From positions 95,596 to 159,595 of the forward strand of contig NZ_FNPH01000010.1 in NCBI RefSeq assembly GCF_900107255.1: 64,000 nt of DNA. Direction: 5' to 3'. The stretch is from Micromonospora pattaloongensis. Its GTDB lineage: Bacteria > Actinomycetota > Actinomycetes > Mycobacteriales > Micromonosporaceae. This document shows, in pieces, positions 1 to 9,111 of this stretch. The notes under the pieces were generated by a model. The model did not search any database. It saw nothing but the letters and a program-made list of their open reading frames with translations, and had not been told where the DNA came from. The position numbers and the translations under genes were made by a program. Each line of letters opens with the position of its first letter. The first letter of the stretch is position 1.

Positions 1-49
1 CGCCTGGGAACGCCGAATGCGGCGCAGATCACGTTCGGATCACGGATGG

Positions 50-1108
50 TTAGGTCTCCGCGGAGAACAGATCCGGGGTCGCCGGGGGCGCCGCGCCGAA
101 TGTCCCGGTTGGCGGCGTACGTCCGAGATGGTGCCAGGCGGCCTCGGTGGCGACCCGGCCGCGCGGCGTGCGCGCCAGCAGCCCGGCCCGCACCAGGAAC
201 GGCTCGCAGACCTCCTCGACGGTGTCGGGCTGCTCCCCGACCGCCACCGCCAGCGTCGACAGCCCGACCGGGCCGCCGCGGAACGAATCCACCAGCGCCG
301 TCAGCACCGCCCGGTCCAGCCGGTCCAGACCCCGCTCGTCGACGTCGTAGACGGCCAGCGCCGCCCGCGCGTTTTCCCGGTTGACCACCCCGTCGGCGCG
401 GACCTCGGCGAAGTCCCGCACCCGGCGCAGCAGCCGGTTCGCGATCCGGGGCGTGCCCCGCGACCGTCCGGCGACCTCCGTGGCGCCGTCGTCGGTGATC
501 GGCACCCCGAGAATCCGCGCCGAGCGGTGCAGCAGCGTCTCCAGGTCGGCGGGGCTGTAGAAGTCAAGGTGCGCGACGAAGCCGAACCGGTCGCGCATCG
601 GACCGGTCAGCAGCCCGGAGCGGGTGGTGGCGCCGACCAGGGTGAACGGCTCCACGTCGAGCGGGATCGCGGTCGCCCCCGGCCCCTTGCCGACCACCAC
701 GTCGACCCGGAAGTCCTCCATCGCGCTGTAGAGCAGCTCCTCGGCCGGCTTCGCGATCCGGTGGATCTCGTCGATGAAGAGCACATCGCCCTCCGCGAGG
801 CTGGTCAGGATCGCGGCCAGGTCGCCGGAGCGCTCGATCGCCGGGCCGCTCGTGACCCGGATGGACGAGCCGAGCTCCGCCGCGACGATGTTCGCCAACG
901 TCGTCTTACCCAGGCCCGGAGGCCCGGAGAGCAGGATGTGGTCCGGCGGGGCGCCCCGACCCATCGCGCCGCGCAGCAGCAGATCGAGCTGGTCGCGCAC
1001 CCGGTGCTGCGCGATGAACTCGGCCAACCGCTTCGGCCGGACGCTGACCTCCGCGTCCCGCTCCGCGTCGCTGGCGTACGCCGAGACAAGCCCCTCATGC
1101 TCGCTCAT
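50..1108 (-). CDS. ruvB: Holliday junction branch migration ATPase RuvB
   Basis: AAA+ motor (352 aa) that, as a hexamer loaded by RuvA, drives branch migration of Holliday junctions during recombination repair. Visible are Walker [10 protein letters not shown] at about residues 62-70, Walker B with DEIH at about 113-116, the sensor segment VGATTRSG, and the C-terminal winged-helix region ([22 protein letters not shown]). The ATG is chosen because it overlaps the ruvA stop as ATGA, giving translational coupling, and the length fits the family. Last gene of ruvCAB. The stop lies 50 bases from the window edge and no terminator is visible there. Confidence 0.98.
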   Translation of the reverse strand: MSEHEGLVSAYASDAERDAEVSVRPKRLAEFIAQHRVRDQLDLLLRGAMGRGAPPDHILLSGPPGLGKTTLANIVAAELGSSIRVTSGPAIERSGDLAAILTSLAEGDVLFIDEIHRIAKPAEELLYSAMEDFRVDVVVGKGPGATAIPLDVEPFTLVGATTRSGLLTGPMRDRFGFVAHLDFYSPADLETLLHRSARILGVPITDDGATEVAGRSRGTPRIANRLLRRVRDFAEVRADGVVNRENARAALAVYDVDERGLDRLDRAVLTALVDSFRGGPVGLSTLAVAVGEQPDTVEEVCEPFLVRAGLLARTPRGRVATEAAWHHLGRTPPTGTFGAAPPATPDLFSAET

Positions 1109-1707
1109 CGGGTCTTGCCCAGCAGCCGGATCGCGTGCTTGAGCAGCACCGGAACCGGCGGTGTCACGCCGTCGACCGTCTCGGCCACCGCCGCCACCGC
1201 CTGGTCGGCCTGGGCGGCGCTCCAGCCGAGCCCGATCAGCGCCTGGCGCACCTGGTCGTGCCAGGCGCCCGGGAGCACCCCGGCCGCGCCGTCCGACCCG
1301 ACCGCGACCGGGCCGATCTTGTCGCGCAGCTCCAGCACCAGCCGTTCCGCGCCCTTCTTGCCGATGCCCGGCACCCGGGTCAGCGTCGCGGTGTCGCCGC
1401 CGGCGATCGCCGCGCGCACCGCGTCCGGGGTGAGCACCGCCAGCACCGCCTGGGCCAGCCGCGGCCCCACCCCGCTCGCGGTCTGCAGCAGCTCGAACAG
1501 CTGCTTCTCGTCGTCGTCGGCGAAGCCGTACAGCGTCAGCGAGTCCTCCCGGACCACCAGGCTGGTGGCGAGCCGCGCCGGCGCGCCCGGCCGCAGGTTC
1601 GCCAGCGTCCCCGGCGCGCACTGCACGGCCAGGCCGACCCCGCCGACCTCGATGACGGCGCCGTCGGGCGAGACGGCGGCGACGACACCGGACACACTCG
1701 CGATCAT
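1105..1707 (-). CDS. ruvA: Holliday junction DNA-binding subunit RuvA
   Basis: RuvA (200 aa) binds the four-way junction and recruits RuvB. The N-terminal OB-like domain begins MIASVSGVV. Two helix-hairpin-helix motifs follow ([12 protein letters not shown] near residue 72 and [12 protein letters not shown] near 110), then a flexible linker and the C-terminal RuvB-binding helices. ATG start and TGA stop overlap the neighbouring ruvC and ruvB by four bases each, so the three genes form one coupled operon. Confidence 0.98.
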   Translation of the reverse strand: MIASVSGVVAAVSPDGAVIEVGGVGLAVQCAPGTLANLRPGAPARLATSLVVREDSLTLYGFADDDEKQLFELLQTASGVGPRLAQAVLAVLTPDAVRAAIAGGDTATLTRVPGIGKKGAERLVLELRDKIGPVAVGSDGAAGVLPGAWHDQVRQALIGLGWSAAQADQAVAAVAETVDGVTPPVPVLLKHAIRLLGKTR

Positions 1708-2267
1708 CTCGCTCCTCCTCGTCGGACGGCGTGGCCCCGGCGCGGCGGCGCCCCGCGCCGGGCGGCCGCCTCGGCCGCGGCCAGCCGGGCCCGCGTCCCG
1801 CCCCGCCAGATGTGGCAGATGGCCAGCGCCAGCGCGTCGGCGGCGTCCGCCGGCTTCGGCGGGGCGTCCAGTCCCAGCAGCCGGGTCACCATCGAGGTGA
1901 CCTGGGCCTTGTCGGCCTGGCCGGAGCCGGTCACCGCCGCCTTGACCTCGCTCGGCGTGTACGTCTGCACCGGCAGCCCGGCGCGCGCGCCGGCGAGCAC
2001 CGCCACGCCGCTGGCCTGCGCGGTGCCCATCACGGTCCGGACGTTGTGCTGGGCGAAGACCCGCTCCACCGCGACGCTCTGCGGGCGGTGCTCGGCGACG
2101 AGGTCGGTCAGCGACCGGTCCAGGTGCAGCAGCCGCAGCGGCAGCTCGTCGTCGGGGTCGGTGTAGATGACGTAGTACGCGACCAGCGTGCACGGCCGGC
2201 CGGGGACCCCCTCGACCACGCCGACGCCGCACCGGGTCAGCCCGGGGTCGACACCGAGGACGCGCAC
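1704..2267 (-). CDS. ruvC: Holliday junction endonuclease RuvC
   Basis: RuvC resolvase (187 aa), a dimeric Mg-dependent nuclease that cuts Holliday junctions. The four acidic catalytic residues are present at expected spacing: D7 in LGVDPGL, E68 in VAVERVF, and D141 and D144 in [13 protein letters not shown]. An upstream in-frame extension exists, but the GTG at 2267 has a strong GGAGGGGG ribosome site just before it and starts at the usual [10 protein letters not shown]-terminus. First gene of ruvCAB. A LexA-like box sits about 25 bases upstream. Confidence 0.97.
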   Translation of the reverse strand: MRVLGVDPGLTRCGVGVVEGVPGRPCTLVAYYVIYTDPDDELPLRLLHLDRSLTDLVAEHRPQSVAVERVFAQHNVRTVMGTAQASGVAVLAGARAGLPVQTYTPSEVKAAVTGSGQADKAQVTSMVTRLLGLDAPPKPADAADALALAICHIWRGGTRARLAAAEAAARRGAPPRRGHAVRRGGAR

Positions 2268-2291
2268 GTCCGCCCCCTCCCCTGCCGCCAG

Positions 2292-2314
2292 CAGTACGTG
2301 TGTTCGACACCCTA
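2292..2314 (-). promoter_or_regulatory. Putative ruvCAB promoter with LexA (SOS) box
   Basis: Positions 2292-2307 hold one perfect half-site (GTTCGA) and a degenerate half (CAGTAC) around a 4-base spacer, matching the actinobacterial LexA pattern TCGAAC-N4-GTTCGA with three mismatches. On the minus strand a -10-like TAGGGT lies at 2309-2314. LexA control of ruv genes is known in other bacteria; the assignment here is inference. Confidence 0.45.
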
Positions 2315-2430
2315 GCCTGGCCGCCGGCGCGGGCCGCCGTCGACACGCCCTCGACGCGCGCGACCCCGGCCACACAGATCCGGACCGCAGTATGTGCCCG
2401 CGCCCCATGTGCTGCCGGCCCGATGGCTCG

Positions 2431-2436
2431 TAGCTT
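2431..2436 (+). promoter_or_regulatory. -10-like element for a possible leaderless hbdh mRNA
   Basis: TAGCTT (TANNNT form) ends eight bases before the ATG at 2445 and no Shine-Dalgarno sequence is visible. This is the layout of a leaderless transcript. Inference only. Confidence 0.35.
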
Positions 2437-2444
2437 CATGCGCC

Positions 2445-3227
2445 ATGACGGCACAATCCGGGACGGTCCCCCACGTGGTAGCGCTGGACCTCGCGGGACG
2501 CACCGCACTGGTCACCGGGGGCGGCAGCGGCATCGGCCGGGCGTGCGCGCTGCGGCTGGCGGCCGCCGGGGCCACGGTGGTCGTCGTGGACCGCGACCTC
2601 GGGGCGGCGCAGCGGGTCGCGGACGAGACCGGCGGCCGGGCCGTCGGCGTCGACCTGGCCGAGCCGGGCGCCGTCGAGCGGCTCGACGCCGGGGTCGACG
2701 TCGTGGTGAACAACGCCGGGCTGCAGCACGTGGCGCCGGTGCCGGAGTTCCCCGCCGAGCGGTTCGCCTACATCCAGAAGGTGATGGTCGAGGCGCCGTT
2801 CCTGATCATCCGGCGCGCGCTGCCGCACATGTACGCGCGCGGCTGGGGCCGCGTCGTCAACATCTCCTCCGTGCACGGGCTGCGCGCCTCGGCGTACAAG
2901 TCGGCGTACGTGGCGGCCAAGCACGCCCTGGAGGGGCTCTCCAAGGTGGTCGCGCTGGAGGGCGCCGCGCACGGGGTCACCGCCAACTGCATCAACCCGG
3001 CGTACGTGCGCACCCCGCTCGTCGAGGGGCAGATCGCGGCCCAGGCCGCGAGCCACGGCATCCCGGAGAGCGAGGTCGTGGAGAAGATCATGCTGGCCCG
3101 GGCGGCGATCAAGCGGCTCATCGAGCCCGCCGAGGTGGCCGAGCTGATGGCGTACCTCTGCTCGCCGGCGGCGGCGTTCATCACCGGGACCTCGATCGCC
3201 GTCGACGGCGGCTGGACCGCCAACTGA
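2445..3227 (+). CDS. 3-hydroxybutyrate dehydrogenase (SDR)
   Basis: Classical short-chain dehydrogenase (260 aa) most like D-3-hydroxybutyrate dehydrogenases, which interconvert 3-hydroxybutyrate and acetoacetate with NAD. Rossmann motif TGGGSGIG is at about 24-31, NNAG at 89-92, the catalytic Ser near 142 (NISSVHG) and YVAAK at 155-159. The family-typical C-terminal AVDGGWTAN is present. An upstream in-frame ATG exists at 2394, but 2445 gives the family length and follows a -10-like element. The GAF/PucR regulator begins 14 bases downstream and a DctA carrier and two-component system follow, suggesting hydroxy-acid or dicarboxylate use. Substrate is inferred. Confidence 0.85.
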   Translation: MTAQSGTVPHVVALDLAGRTALVTGGGSGIGRACALRLAAAGATVVVVDRDLGAAQRVADETGGRAVGVDLAEPGAVERLDAGVDVVVNNAGLQHVAPVPEFPAERFAYIQKVMVEAPFLIIRRALPHMYARGWGRVVNISSVHGLRASAYKSAYVAAKHALEGLSKVVALEGAAHGVTANCINPAYVRTPLVEGQIAAQAASHGIPESEVVEKIMLARAAIKRLIEPAEVAELMAYLCSPAAAFITGTSIAVDGGWTAN

Positions 3228-3241
3228 GCCCGTCGCGCAGA

Positions 3242-5164
3242 ATGAGCGACGTGTCCGCACCGGTGGAGTTCCTGGAGCTGCTGGCGCGCGAGGCGGCCGC
3301 GGTGGAGTTCGAAGGACCGCTGGTCGCCGCGCGGGCCGCCGGGGCGTCCCCGGAGCGGCTGGGCGAGCTGGAGTCGGCGAAGCTGGTGGCGCTGCGGGTG
3401 CGCGCGCTGCTGGAGCGGCGTCGCCGGCGCGAGGTGGAGCTCTCCGGCCTGTACGACACCGCCAGCGACCTGGCCGGACTCCGCGACGTCGACGCCGTGC
3501 TGCGGGCGATCGTGCACCGCGCCCGGCACCTGCTCGGCACCGATGTCGCCTACATGACGCTCAACGACGAGGCGCGCGGCGACACGTACATGCGGGTGAC
3601 CGACGGGTCGATCTCGGGGCGGTTCCAGCGGCTGCGGCTGCCGATGGGCGCCGGGTTGGGTGGGCTGGTCGCGCAGACCGGCACCCCGTACGCCACCGCC
3701 AACTACCCGGAGGACCTGCGCTTCCGGCACACCGGCGAGATCGACGCGGGCGTCACCGAGGAGGGGCTCGTCGCGATCCTCGGGGTGCCGCTGCGGCTCG
3801 GGTCGACGGTGATCGGCGTGCTCTTCGCGGCGAACCGCTCGGCCCGGCCGTTCGCGCCGGAGGAGGTGGCGCTGCTGGTGTCGCTCGCCGCGCACGCCGC
3901 GGTCGCGCTGGACACCGCGCGGCTGCTGGCCGAGACGCGGGCCGCGTTGGCCGAGCTCTCCGCGGCGAACGGCACCATCCAGGCGCACAGCGCCTCGGTG
4001 GAGCGCGCCGCGGCCGCGCACGACCGGATGACCTCGCTGGTGCTGCGTGGTGGCGGCGTGGAGGACGTCGCCGCGGCCGTGACCGAGGTCCTCGGCGGGG
4101 CGCTGCTGGCGCTGGACGCCGACGGCCGGCGGCTGGCGCGGGTCGGCGAGATCGACGAGCCGGACCGTTCGGCGATGGTGGAGGCGGTCGCGGCGTCGCG
4201 GGCCGAGGGGCACAGCGTGCGCCGCGGTTCCCTCTGGTACGCCGCGGTGGTCGCCGGCGCGGAGAACCTGGGAGCGCTGGTGCTGCGCCCGACGCACGAG
4301 CTGGTCGACGCCGACCAGCGGATCCTGGAGCGCGCCGCGTTGGTGACCGCGCTGCTGCTGCTCTTCCGGCGCACCGTCGCCGAGGCGGAGGGCCGGGTCC
4401 GGGGCGAGCTGCTCGACGACCTGATCGCCCGGCCGGTGCGCGACGTCGAGGCGCTGCGCGGCCGGGCGCGCCGGCTCGGGGTGGACCTGGACGCGCCGCA
4501 CGTGCTGGTCGCGGTCGGCGACGATGCCGGGTCCGGCACGGGCGCGGCGCGGCAGCGGGTGGCGTCCTGGGCGACCACGTACGCCGGGACCCGTGGCGGG
4601 CTGGCCGCGGCGCGCGACGGGCGGGTGGTGCTGATGCTGCCGGGCAGGGACGCCGGGGGCGCCGCGCGGGCGGTGGCGCGCGACCTGGGGCGGCTGCTCG
4701 GCCGGCCGGTGACCGCGGGGGCGGCCGGCCCGTCGTCCGGGCCGGCGTCGCTGGCGGAGGCGTTCCGGGAGGCGGACCGCTGCCTGACCGCGCTGGCCGC
4801 GTTGGGCCGGCAGGGTCAGGGGGCGAGCAGCGCCGAGCTGGGCTTCGTGGGGCTGCTGCTGGGGGCGGTCGGCGAGGCCGGCGACCGGGACGTGGCGCGG
4901 TTCCTCGACGAGACGGTCGGGGCGGTGGTCGACTACGACGCTCGCCGGGGCACGGCGCTGGTCAAGACGCTGGAGACGTACTTCGGGGTGGGTGGGAGCC
5001 TGGCGCGCGCCGCGGAGCTGCTGCACGTGCACGTGAACACGGTGACCCAGCGGCTGGACCGGGTGGGGCAGCTGATCGGCCCCGACTGGCAGCGCCCGGA
5101 ACGGGCGCTGGAGGTTCAGCTCGCCCTCCGCCTGCACCGCCTCCGCACCCCCACCACCGGCTGA
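3242..5164 (+). CDS. GAF-domain PucR/CdaR-type transcriptional regulator
   Basis: Cytoplasmic regulator of 640 aa. An N-terminal helical segment (to about 60) precedes a GAF sensor domain (about 65-220, with TYMRVTDGS and LPMGAGLGGLVAQTG). A variable middle follows, then a C-terminal PucR-type helix-turn-helix: LETYFGVGGSLARAAELLHV followed by HVNTVTQRLDRV. The start is the ATG at 3242, 14 bases after the dehydrogenase stop, so the two are probably co-transcribed. Such PucR/CdaR-like proteins usually control neighbouring catabolic genes. The ligand is unknown. Confidence 0.85.
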   Translation: MSDVSAPVEFLELLAREAAAVEFEGPLVAARAAGASPERLGELESAKLVALRVRALLERRRRREVELSGLYDTASDLAGLRDVDAVLRAIVHRARHLLGTDVAYMTLNDEARGDTYMRVTDGSISGRFQRLRLPMGAGLGGLVAQTGTPYATANYPEDLRFRHTGEIDAGVTEEGLVAILGVPLRLGSTVIGVLFAANRSARPFAPEEVALLVSLAAHAAVALDTARLLAETRAALAELSAANGTIQAHSASVERAAAAHDRMTSLVLRGGGVEDVAAAVTEVLGGALLALDADGRRLARVGEIDEPDRSAMVEAVAASRAEGHSVRRGSLWYAAVVAGAENLGALVLRPTHELVDADQRILERAALVTALLLLFRRTVAEAEGRVRGELLDDLIARPVRDVEALRGRARRLGVDLDAPHVLVAVGDDAGSGTGAARQRVASWATTYAGTRGGLAAARDGRVVLMLPGRDAGGAARAVARDLGRLLGRPVTAGAAGPSSGPASLAEAFREADRCLTALAALGRQGQGASSAELGFVGLLLGAVGEAGDRDVARFLDETVGAVVDYDARRGTALVKTLETYFGVGGSLARAAELLHVHVNTVTQRLDRVGQLIGPDWQRPERALEVQLALRLHRLRTPTTG

Positions 5165-5187
5165 CCGCCTTCCCGCCCATCCGGGTC

Positions 5188-5243
5188 GATCAAGGGGCCG
5201 GCAGCGGCCGACGGTGTCGACGGCGCTGCCGGCCCCTTTGATC
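5188..5243. terminator. Bidirectional hairpin terminator
   Basis: A 19-base arm (5188-5206) pairs with 5224-5243 except for one bulged T, with a 17-base loop. It lies between the convergent regulator and dctA genes, with GATC at the base of the stem. Confidence 0.7.
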
Positions 5244-5261
5244 AGCGCGGGGGGCGCGGGG

Positions 5262-6674
5262 TCAGACGTGCTCGGGGGCGCGGGACGGGACGGGGGCGGT
5301 GCGCGCCTCGGGGATGGCCGGCGCGGCGGCCTCCGACGCGTCGCGGTCGTCGTCGAGCATCGTGCTCTCGTCGAACGGACGCTCGCCGGCCAGCACGGCC
5401 CGCGCCTGGTTGCGGTCGAACTCCCCGGTCCAGGTGCCGATGAGCACGGTGGCGACGGCGTTGCCGGCGAAGTTGGTCAGCGCCCGCGCCTCGGACATGA
5501 AGCGGTCGATGCCGACGATCAGCCCCACGCCGTCGACCAGGTCGGGGCGGTGGCTCTGCAGGCCACCGGCGAGCGTCGCGAGACCGGCGCCGGTGATGCC
5601 GGCGGCGCCCTTCGACGCGATGATCATGAACACCAGCAGCGAGATCTGCTCGCCGATCGAGAGCGGCTTGCCCATCGCGTCGGCGACGAACAGCGACGCC
5701 ATCGTCAGGTAGATGGCGGTGCCGTCGAGGTTGAAGGAGTAGCCGGTCGGCACGGTGATGCCGACGACCGGCTTGCTCACGCCGAAGTGCTCCATCTTCG
5801 CGATCAGCCGCGGCAGCGCCGACTCGGACGAGGAGGTCGAGACGATGAGCAGGAACTCGCGGCCGAGGTAGCGCAGCAGCGAGAAGATCGACACCCGCGC
5901 GACGAGCCAGAGCAGCAGGCCGAGGAAGACCACCACGAAGATCGCGCAGGTGACGTAGAACCCGATCATGATCTGGGCGAGGCTCTTCAGCGCGTCCATG
6001 CCGGTCGCGCCGACGACGGCCGCCATCGCGCCGAACGCGCCGATCGGGGCCAGCCACATGATCATCGCGAGGATCTTGAAGACCAGTCGCTGGGCCACCG
6101 CCACCGCCCGCAGCACCGGCTCACCGCGGGAGCCGAGGCCCTGCACCGCGAAGCCGACCAGCAGCGACACCAGCAGCGTCTGCAGCACCTGCCCCTCGGT
6201 CAGCGCCGACAGCAGCGACGTCGGGATGATCCCGAGCAGGAAGTCGACGGTGCCCTCGCTGGCGCCACCGGCCGCCTTCTGCCCGGCGCCGGCCATCTCC
6301 TCGCTCAGGTTCATGCCGGCCCCGGGCTGGATCAGGTTGCCGACGACCAGACCGATGGCGAGCGCCACCGTCGACATCACGAGGAAGTAGCCGAGCGCGA
6401 GCCCGCCGACCTTGCCGACCTTGGCGGCCTGCCGCACCGAGCCCACGCCGAGCACGATGGTGCAGAAGATGACCGGGCTGATCATCATCTTGATCAGGTC
6501 GACGAAGCCCGTGCCGATCGGCTTCAGCTCGACGGCCACGTCCGGCGCGACGAATCCCAGCGTGATTCCGGCGATCACCGCGACGATCACGAGAATGTAG
6601 AGATAGTGAGTGCGATCCCGCCGGGAGCGCGGGGCGGGGGGCTGGCTTTCCATACCGGGAACTGTGGGTTGCAT
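5262..6674 (-). CDS. dctA: DctA-type dicarboxylate:cation symporter (DAACS family)
   Basis: Membrane carrier of the DAACS/SDF family (about 470 aa). Hallmarks are the serine-rich reentrant loop STSSSESALPRLI, the motif GYSFNLDGTAIYLTMA, a GAAGITGAG hairpin and the substrate site near DRFMSEARALTNFAGNAVA. Eight or more hydrophobic segments are visible. The acidic, Ala/Pro-rich C-terminal tail is variable. The start is uncertain: in-frame ATGs lie at 6713, 6674 and 6653, none with a good Shine-Dalgarno sequence. It is divergent from the sensor kinase gene, so the DcuS/DcuR-like pair probably controls it. C4-dicarboxylate transport is family knowledge; 3-hydroxybutyrate as substrate is possible from context. 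Confidence 0.88.
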   Translation of the reverse strand: MQPTVPGMESQPPAPRSRRDRTHYLYILVIVAVIAGITLGFVAPDVAVELKPIGTGFVDLIKMMISPVIFCTIVLGVGSVRQAAKVGKVGGLALGYFLVMSTVALAIGLVVGNLIQPGAGMNLSEEMAGAGQKAAGGASEGTVDFLLGIIPTSLLSALTEGQVLQTLLVSLLVGFAVQGLGSRGEPVLRAVAVAQRLVFKILAMIMWLAPIGAFGAMAAVVGATGMDALKSLAQIMIGFYVTCAIFVVVFLGLLLWLVARVSIFSLLRYLGREFLLIVSTSSSESALPRLIAKMEHFGVSKPVVGITVPTGYSFNLDGTAIYLTMASLFVADAMGKPLSIGEQISLLVFMIIASKGAAGITGAGLATLAGGLQSHRPDLVDGVGLIVGIDRFMSEARALTNFAGNAVATVLIGTWTGEFDRNQARAVLAGERPFDESTMLDDDRDASEAAAPAIPEARTAPVPSRAPEHV

Positions 6675-6680
6675 CTCAGC

Positions 6681-6700
6681 TGAACGCATCATTGCGTTCA
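6681..6700. promoter_or_regulatory. Dyad in the dctA/sensor-kinase intergenic region
   Basis: TGAACGC and GCGTTCA form a perfect 7-base dyad around a 6-base spacer, just upstream of the preferred dctA start and in an unusually AT-rich patch. It is a candidate operator for the adjacent response regulator. Inference. Confidence 0.4.
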
Positions 6701-6763
6701 TTCTGTTCACCATCGCGACTTCCGGACGAAACATCGCCGTGCCGCCGCGCGACACTGGAACAC

Positions 6764-8353
6764 ATGTCCGTACGCCGGTGGAGCATCGCGGGGCAGCTCT
6801 TCGCCCTGCAGGTCGTCGTGGTCACGCTGCTCGTCGGCGCGGGCACGGTCGGCGCCGTGCTGCTCGCCCGCGAGGACGCCCGCGCCAGCGCCCGCCAGGA
6901 GGTGCTCGCGGTCGCCGAGACGCTGGCCCGCTCCCCCGACGTACGCGCCGGGGTCCGTTCCGCCGACCCGTCGCGCGCGCTGCAGCCGTACGCCGACGCC
7001 ACCCGGCGGGCCACCGGCACCGACTTCGTCGTGGTGATGGCCCCCGACCGCACCCGCTACACCCACCCCGACCCCGGCCGGATCGGTCAGCCGTTCCTCG
7101 GCACGGTCGCGCCCGCGCTGGCCGGCCGGCCGTTCACCGAGACCTACGTCGGGACGCTCGGCGAGTCCGTCCGGGCCGTCGTGCCGATCCACGACACCCA
7201 CGGCCAGGTCATCGCCCTCGTCTCGGTCGGCATCACCACCGAGGCGATCAACCGCGAGCTGCTCCGGCAGGCGCCGGTGCTGCTCGGCGCGACCGCCGCC
7301 GCGCTGGCGCTGGCCGGCACCGGCTCCTGGCTGCTCAGCCGCCGGCTGCGCCGGCAGACCCACGGGCTCGGCCCGGCGCAGATCACCCGGATGTACGAGT
7401 ACTACGACGCGGTGCTGCACTCGGTGCGCGAAGGGCTGATCGTGGTCGACCGGGACCAGCGGGTGGCGCTGGTCAACGACGAGGGTCGGCGGCTGCTCGG
7501 GTTCGGCCCGGACGCGGAGCTGGTCGACCGGCCCGTCGCGCAGCTGCGGCTGCCGCCCGCCGTCACCGAGCTGCTCCGCTCCGGCGGGGAGACCCATGAC
7601 GAGCCGGTGCTCACCGCCGACCGGGTGCTGGTGGCCAACCAGCAGACCACGCTCTTCGAGGGGCGCCCGCTGGGCACGGTGCTGACCCTGCGCGACCACA
7701 CCGAACTACGGACCCTCGCCGGGGAGCTGGACTCGGCGCGCGGGCTGAGCGAGGCGCTGCGCTCGCAGGCGCACGAGTCCGCCAACCGGCTGCACACCGT
7801 GCTGACGCTGGTGGAGCTCGGCCGCACCGACGAGGCGGTGCGGCTGGCGACCGATGAGCTCACGGTCGCCCAGCAGCTCACCGACCGGGTCGTCGCCGCG
7901 GTCACCGAACCGGCGCTCGCCGCCCTGCTGCTCGGCAAGTCCGCCCAGGCCGGCGAGCGCGGCGTGGAACTCGTCATCGACCCGCGGTCACGGCTCGACG
8001 AGGGCTTCCTGCCCACCGGCGACCTGCTCACCGTGGTCGGCAACCTGGTCGACAACGCCCTGGAGGCGGTCGCCGGGACGCCGACGCCGCGCCGGGTGGA
8101 GGTGTTCGTCGGAACCGCCGGCGCCGAGGTCGTGGTCCGGGTCCGCGACACCGGTCCCGGGCTGGACCCGAGCCGGGTCGCCGACGCGTTCCGGCGGGGA
8201 TGGTCGACCAAGCAGCGCGGCCGCGGACTGGGGTTGGCGCTGGTCGGCCAGGTCGTCGCCCGGCACGGCGGTCGAACGGACGTCACGCCGGCCCCCGGAG
8301 GTGGCACTCTGTTCACCGTACGGCTGCCGATCGCGGAAAGGTCCGGCGCGTGA
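6764..8353 (+). CDS. DcuS/CitA-like sensor histidine kinase
   Basis: Membrane sensor kinase of 529 aa. TM1 is at about 11-34, an extracytoplasmic PAS-like (CACHE) domain at 38-170 (DFVVVMAPDRTRYTHPD), TM2 at about 172-192 and a cytoplasmic PAS at about 212-315. The phospho-accepting His is about 337 in QAHESANRLHTVL, the DcuS/CitA-type dimerisation motif. The ATPase domain has NLVDNALEAV, DTGPGLD and RGRGLGLALV. The ATG at 6764 precedes MSVRRWSIAG. The gene overlaps its response regulator by four bases (GTGA). This family senses extracellular C4-dicarboxylates or citrate; the neighbouring dctA supports that role. Confidence 0.92.
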   Translation: MSVRRWSIAGQLFALQVVVVTLLVGAGTVGAVLLAREDARASARQEVLAVAETLARSPDVRAGVRSADPSRALQPYADATRRATGTDFVVVMAPDRTRYTHPDPGRIGQPFLGTVAPALAGRPFTETYVGTLGESVRAVVPIHDTHGQVIALVSVGITTEAINRELLRQAPVLLGATAAALALAGTGSWLLSRRLRRQTHGLGPAQITRMYEYYDAVLHSVREGLIVVDRDQRVALVNDEGRRLLGFGPDAELVDRPVAQLRLPPAVTELLRSGGETHDEPVLTADRVLVANQQTTLFEGRPLGTVLTLRDHTELRTLAGELDSARGLSEALRSQAHESANRLHTVLTLVELGRTDEAVRLATDELTVAQQLTDRVVAAVTEPALAALLLGKSAQAGERGVELVIDPRSRLDEGFLPTGDLLTVVGNLVDNALEAVAGTPTPRRVEVFVGTAGAEVVVRVRDTGPGLDPSRVADAFRRGWSTKQRGRGLGLALVGQVVARHGGRTDVTPAPGGGTLFTVRLPIAERSGA

Positions 8354-9024
8354 CCATCCGGGTGCTGGTGGTGGAGGACGAACCGCTGCTCGCCGAGGCG
8401 CACCGGGAGTACACGGAGCGGGTTCCCGGCTTCACGGTCGTCGGGGTGGTGCACACCGCCCGGGCCGCGATGGCGGCGCTGCGCGGCGGCGACACCGCCG
8501 ACCTCGTCCTGCTGGATTTCCGGCTGCCGGACCTGCACGGCCTGGAGGTGTGCCGGGCGTTGCGCGCGGCCGGCAGCACGACCGACGTGCTCGCGGTCAC
8601 GTCGGCGCGTGACCTGACGATGGTCCGCGCGGCGGTGGCGCTCGGCGTGACGCACTACCTGCTCAAGCCGTTCACCTTCGCCGCGTTCCGCGACAAGCTG
8701 GAGCGGTACGCGGAGTACCGCCGCCAGGTGTCGGCCGAGGGCGAGGTCGCCGCGCAGCACGAGGTGGACCGGATGTTCGCCACGCTGCGCAGCCCCGCGG
8801 CGGACACCCTGCCGAAGGGGCTCGGCGCGGAGACGCTGGACACGGTGCTCGCGGCGCTGCGGGCCCGGCCGGGGCTGTCGGCGACCGAGGTCGCGAGCCG
8901 CACCGGCACCTCTCGGGTGACGGCCCGCCGCTACCTCGAACACCTCGCCGAGACCGGGCGGGTGGTGCGCGCGCCGCGGTACGGCGGACCGGGCCGTCCC
9001 GAGGTGGAGTACCGGCCCGTCTGA
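8350..9024 (+). CDS. DcuR/CitB-like response regulator
   Basis: Two-component regulator of 224 aa. The receiver domain has acidic residues VVEDEP at 8-12, the phosphorylated Asp at about 56 (LLDFRLPD), Thr in AVTSARD and Lys in LLKPF. The C-terminus carries a helix-turn-helix (LSATEVASRTGTSRVTARRY) typical of CitB/DcuR regulators. The GTG start overlaps the kinase stop, so kinase and regulator are coupled. Likely target: the divergent dctA. Confidence 0.92.
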   Translation: MTIRVLVVEDEPLLAEAHREYTERVPGFTVVGVVHTARAAMAALRGGDTADLVLLDFRLPDLHGLEVCRALRAAGSTTDVLAVTSARDLTMVRAAVALGVTHYLLKPFTFAAFRDKLERYAEYRRQVSAEGEVAAQHEVDRMFATLRSPAADTLPKGLGAETLDTVLAALRARPGLSATEVASRTGTSRVTARRYLEHLAETGRVVRAPRYGGPGRPEVEYRPV

Positions 9025-9062
9025 GCGCGTCGATCAGGCGCGAGCGTCACGTTTCGGGTACG

Positions 9063-9091
9063 AAAAAGGCACCGACCAGGGGCCGGTGCCT
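9063..9091 (-). terminator. Intrinsic terminator of yebC
   Basis: Read on the minus strand, an 8-base GC-rich stem (9067-9074 with 9084-9091) is followed by a run of T residues (9063-9067). A classical intrinsic terminator 20 bases after the yebC stop. Confidence 0.85.
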
Positions 9092-9111
9092 CCTCCGCGG
9101 GCTCGCCGCGG

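Noticed and set aside
17..1900. A 627-residue plus-strand open frame opposite ruvB and ruvA
   Set aside because: Low-complexity Arg/Pro/Gly composition, and the opposite strand carries fully conserved RuvB and RuvA. A GC-rich shadow.
2768..5137. A 789-residue minus-strand frame opposite the PucR-type regulator
   Set aside because: No recognisable domain, composition typical of antisense frames, and the plus strand encodes clear GAF and HTH domains.
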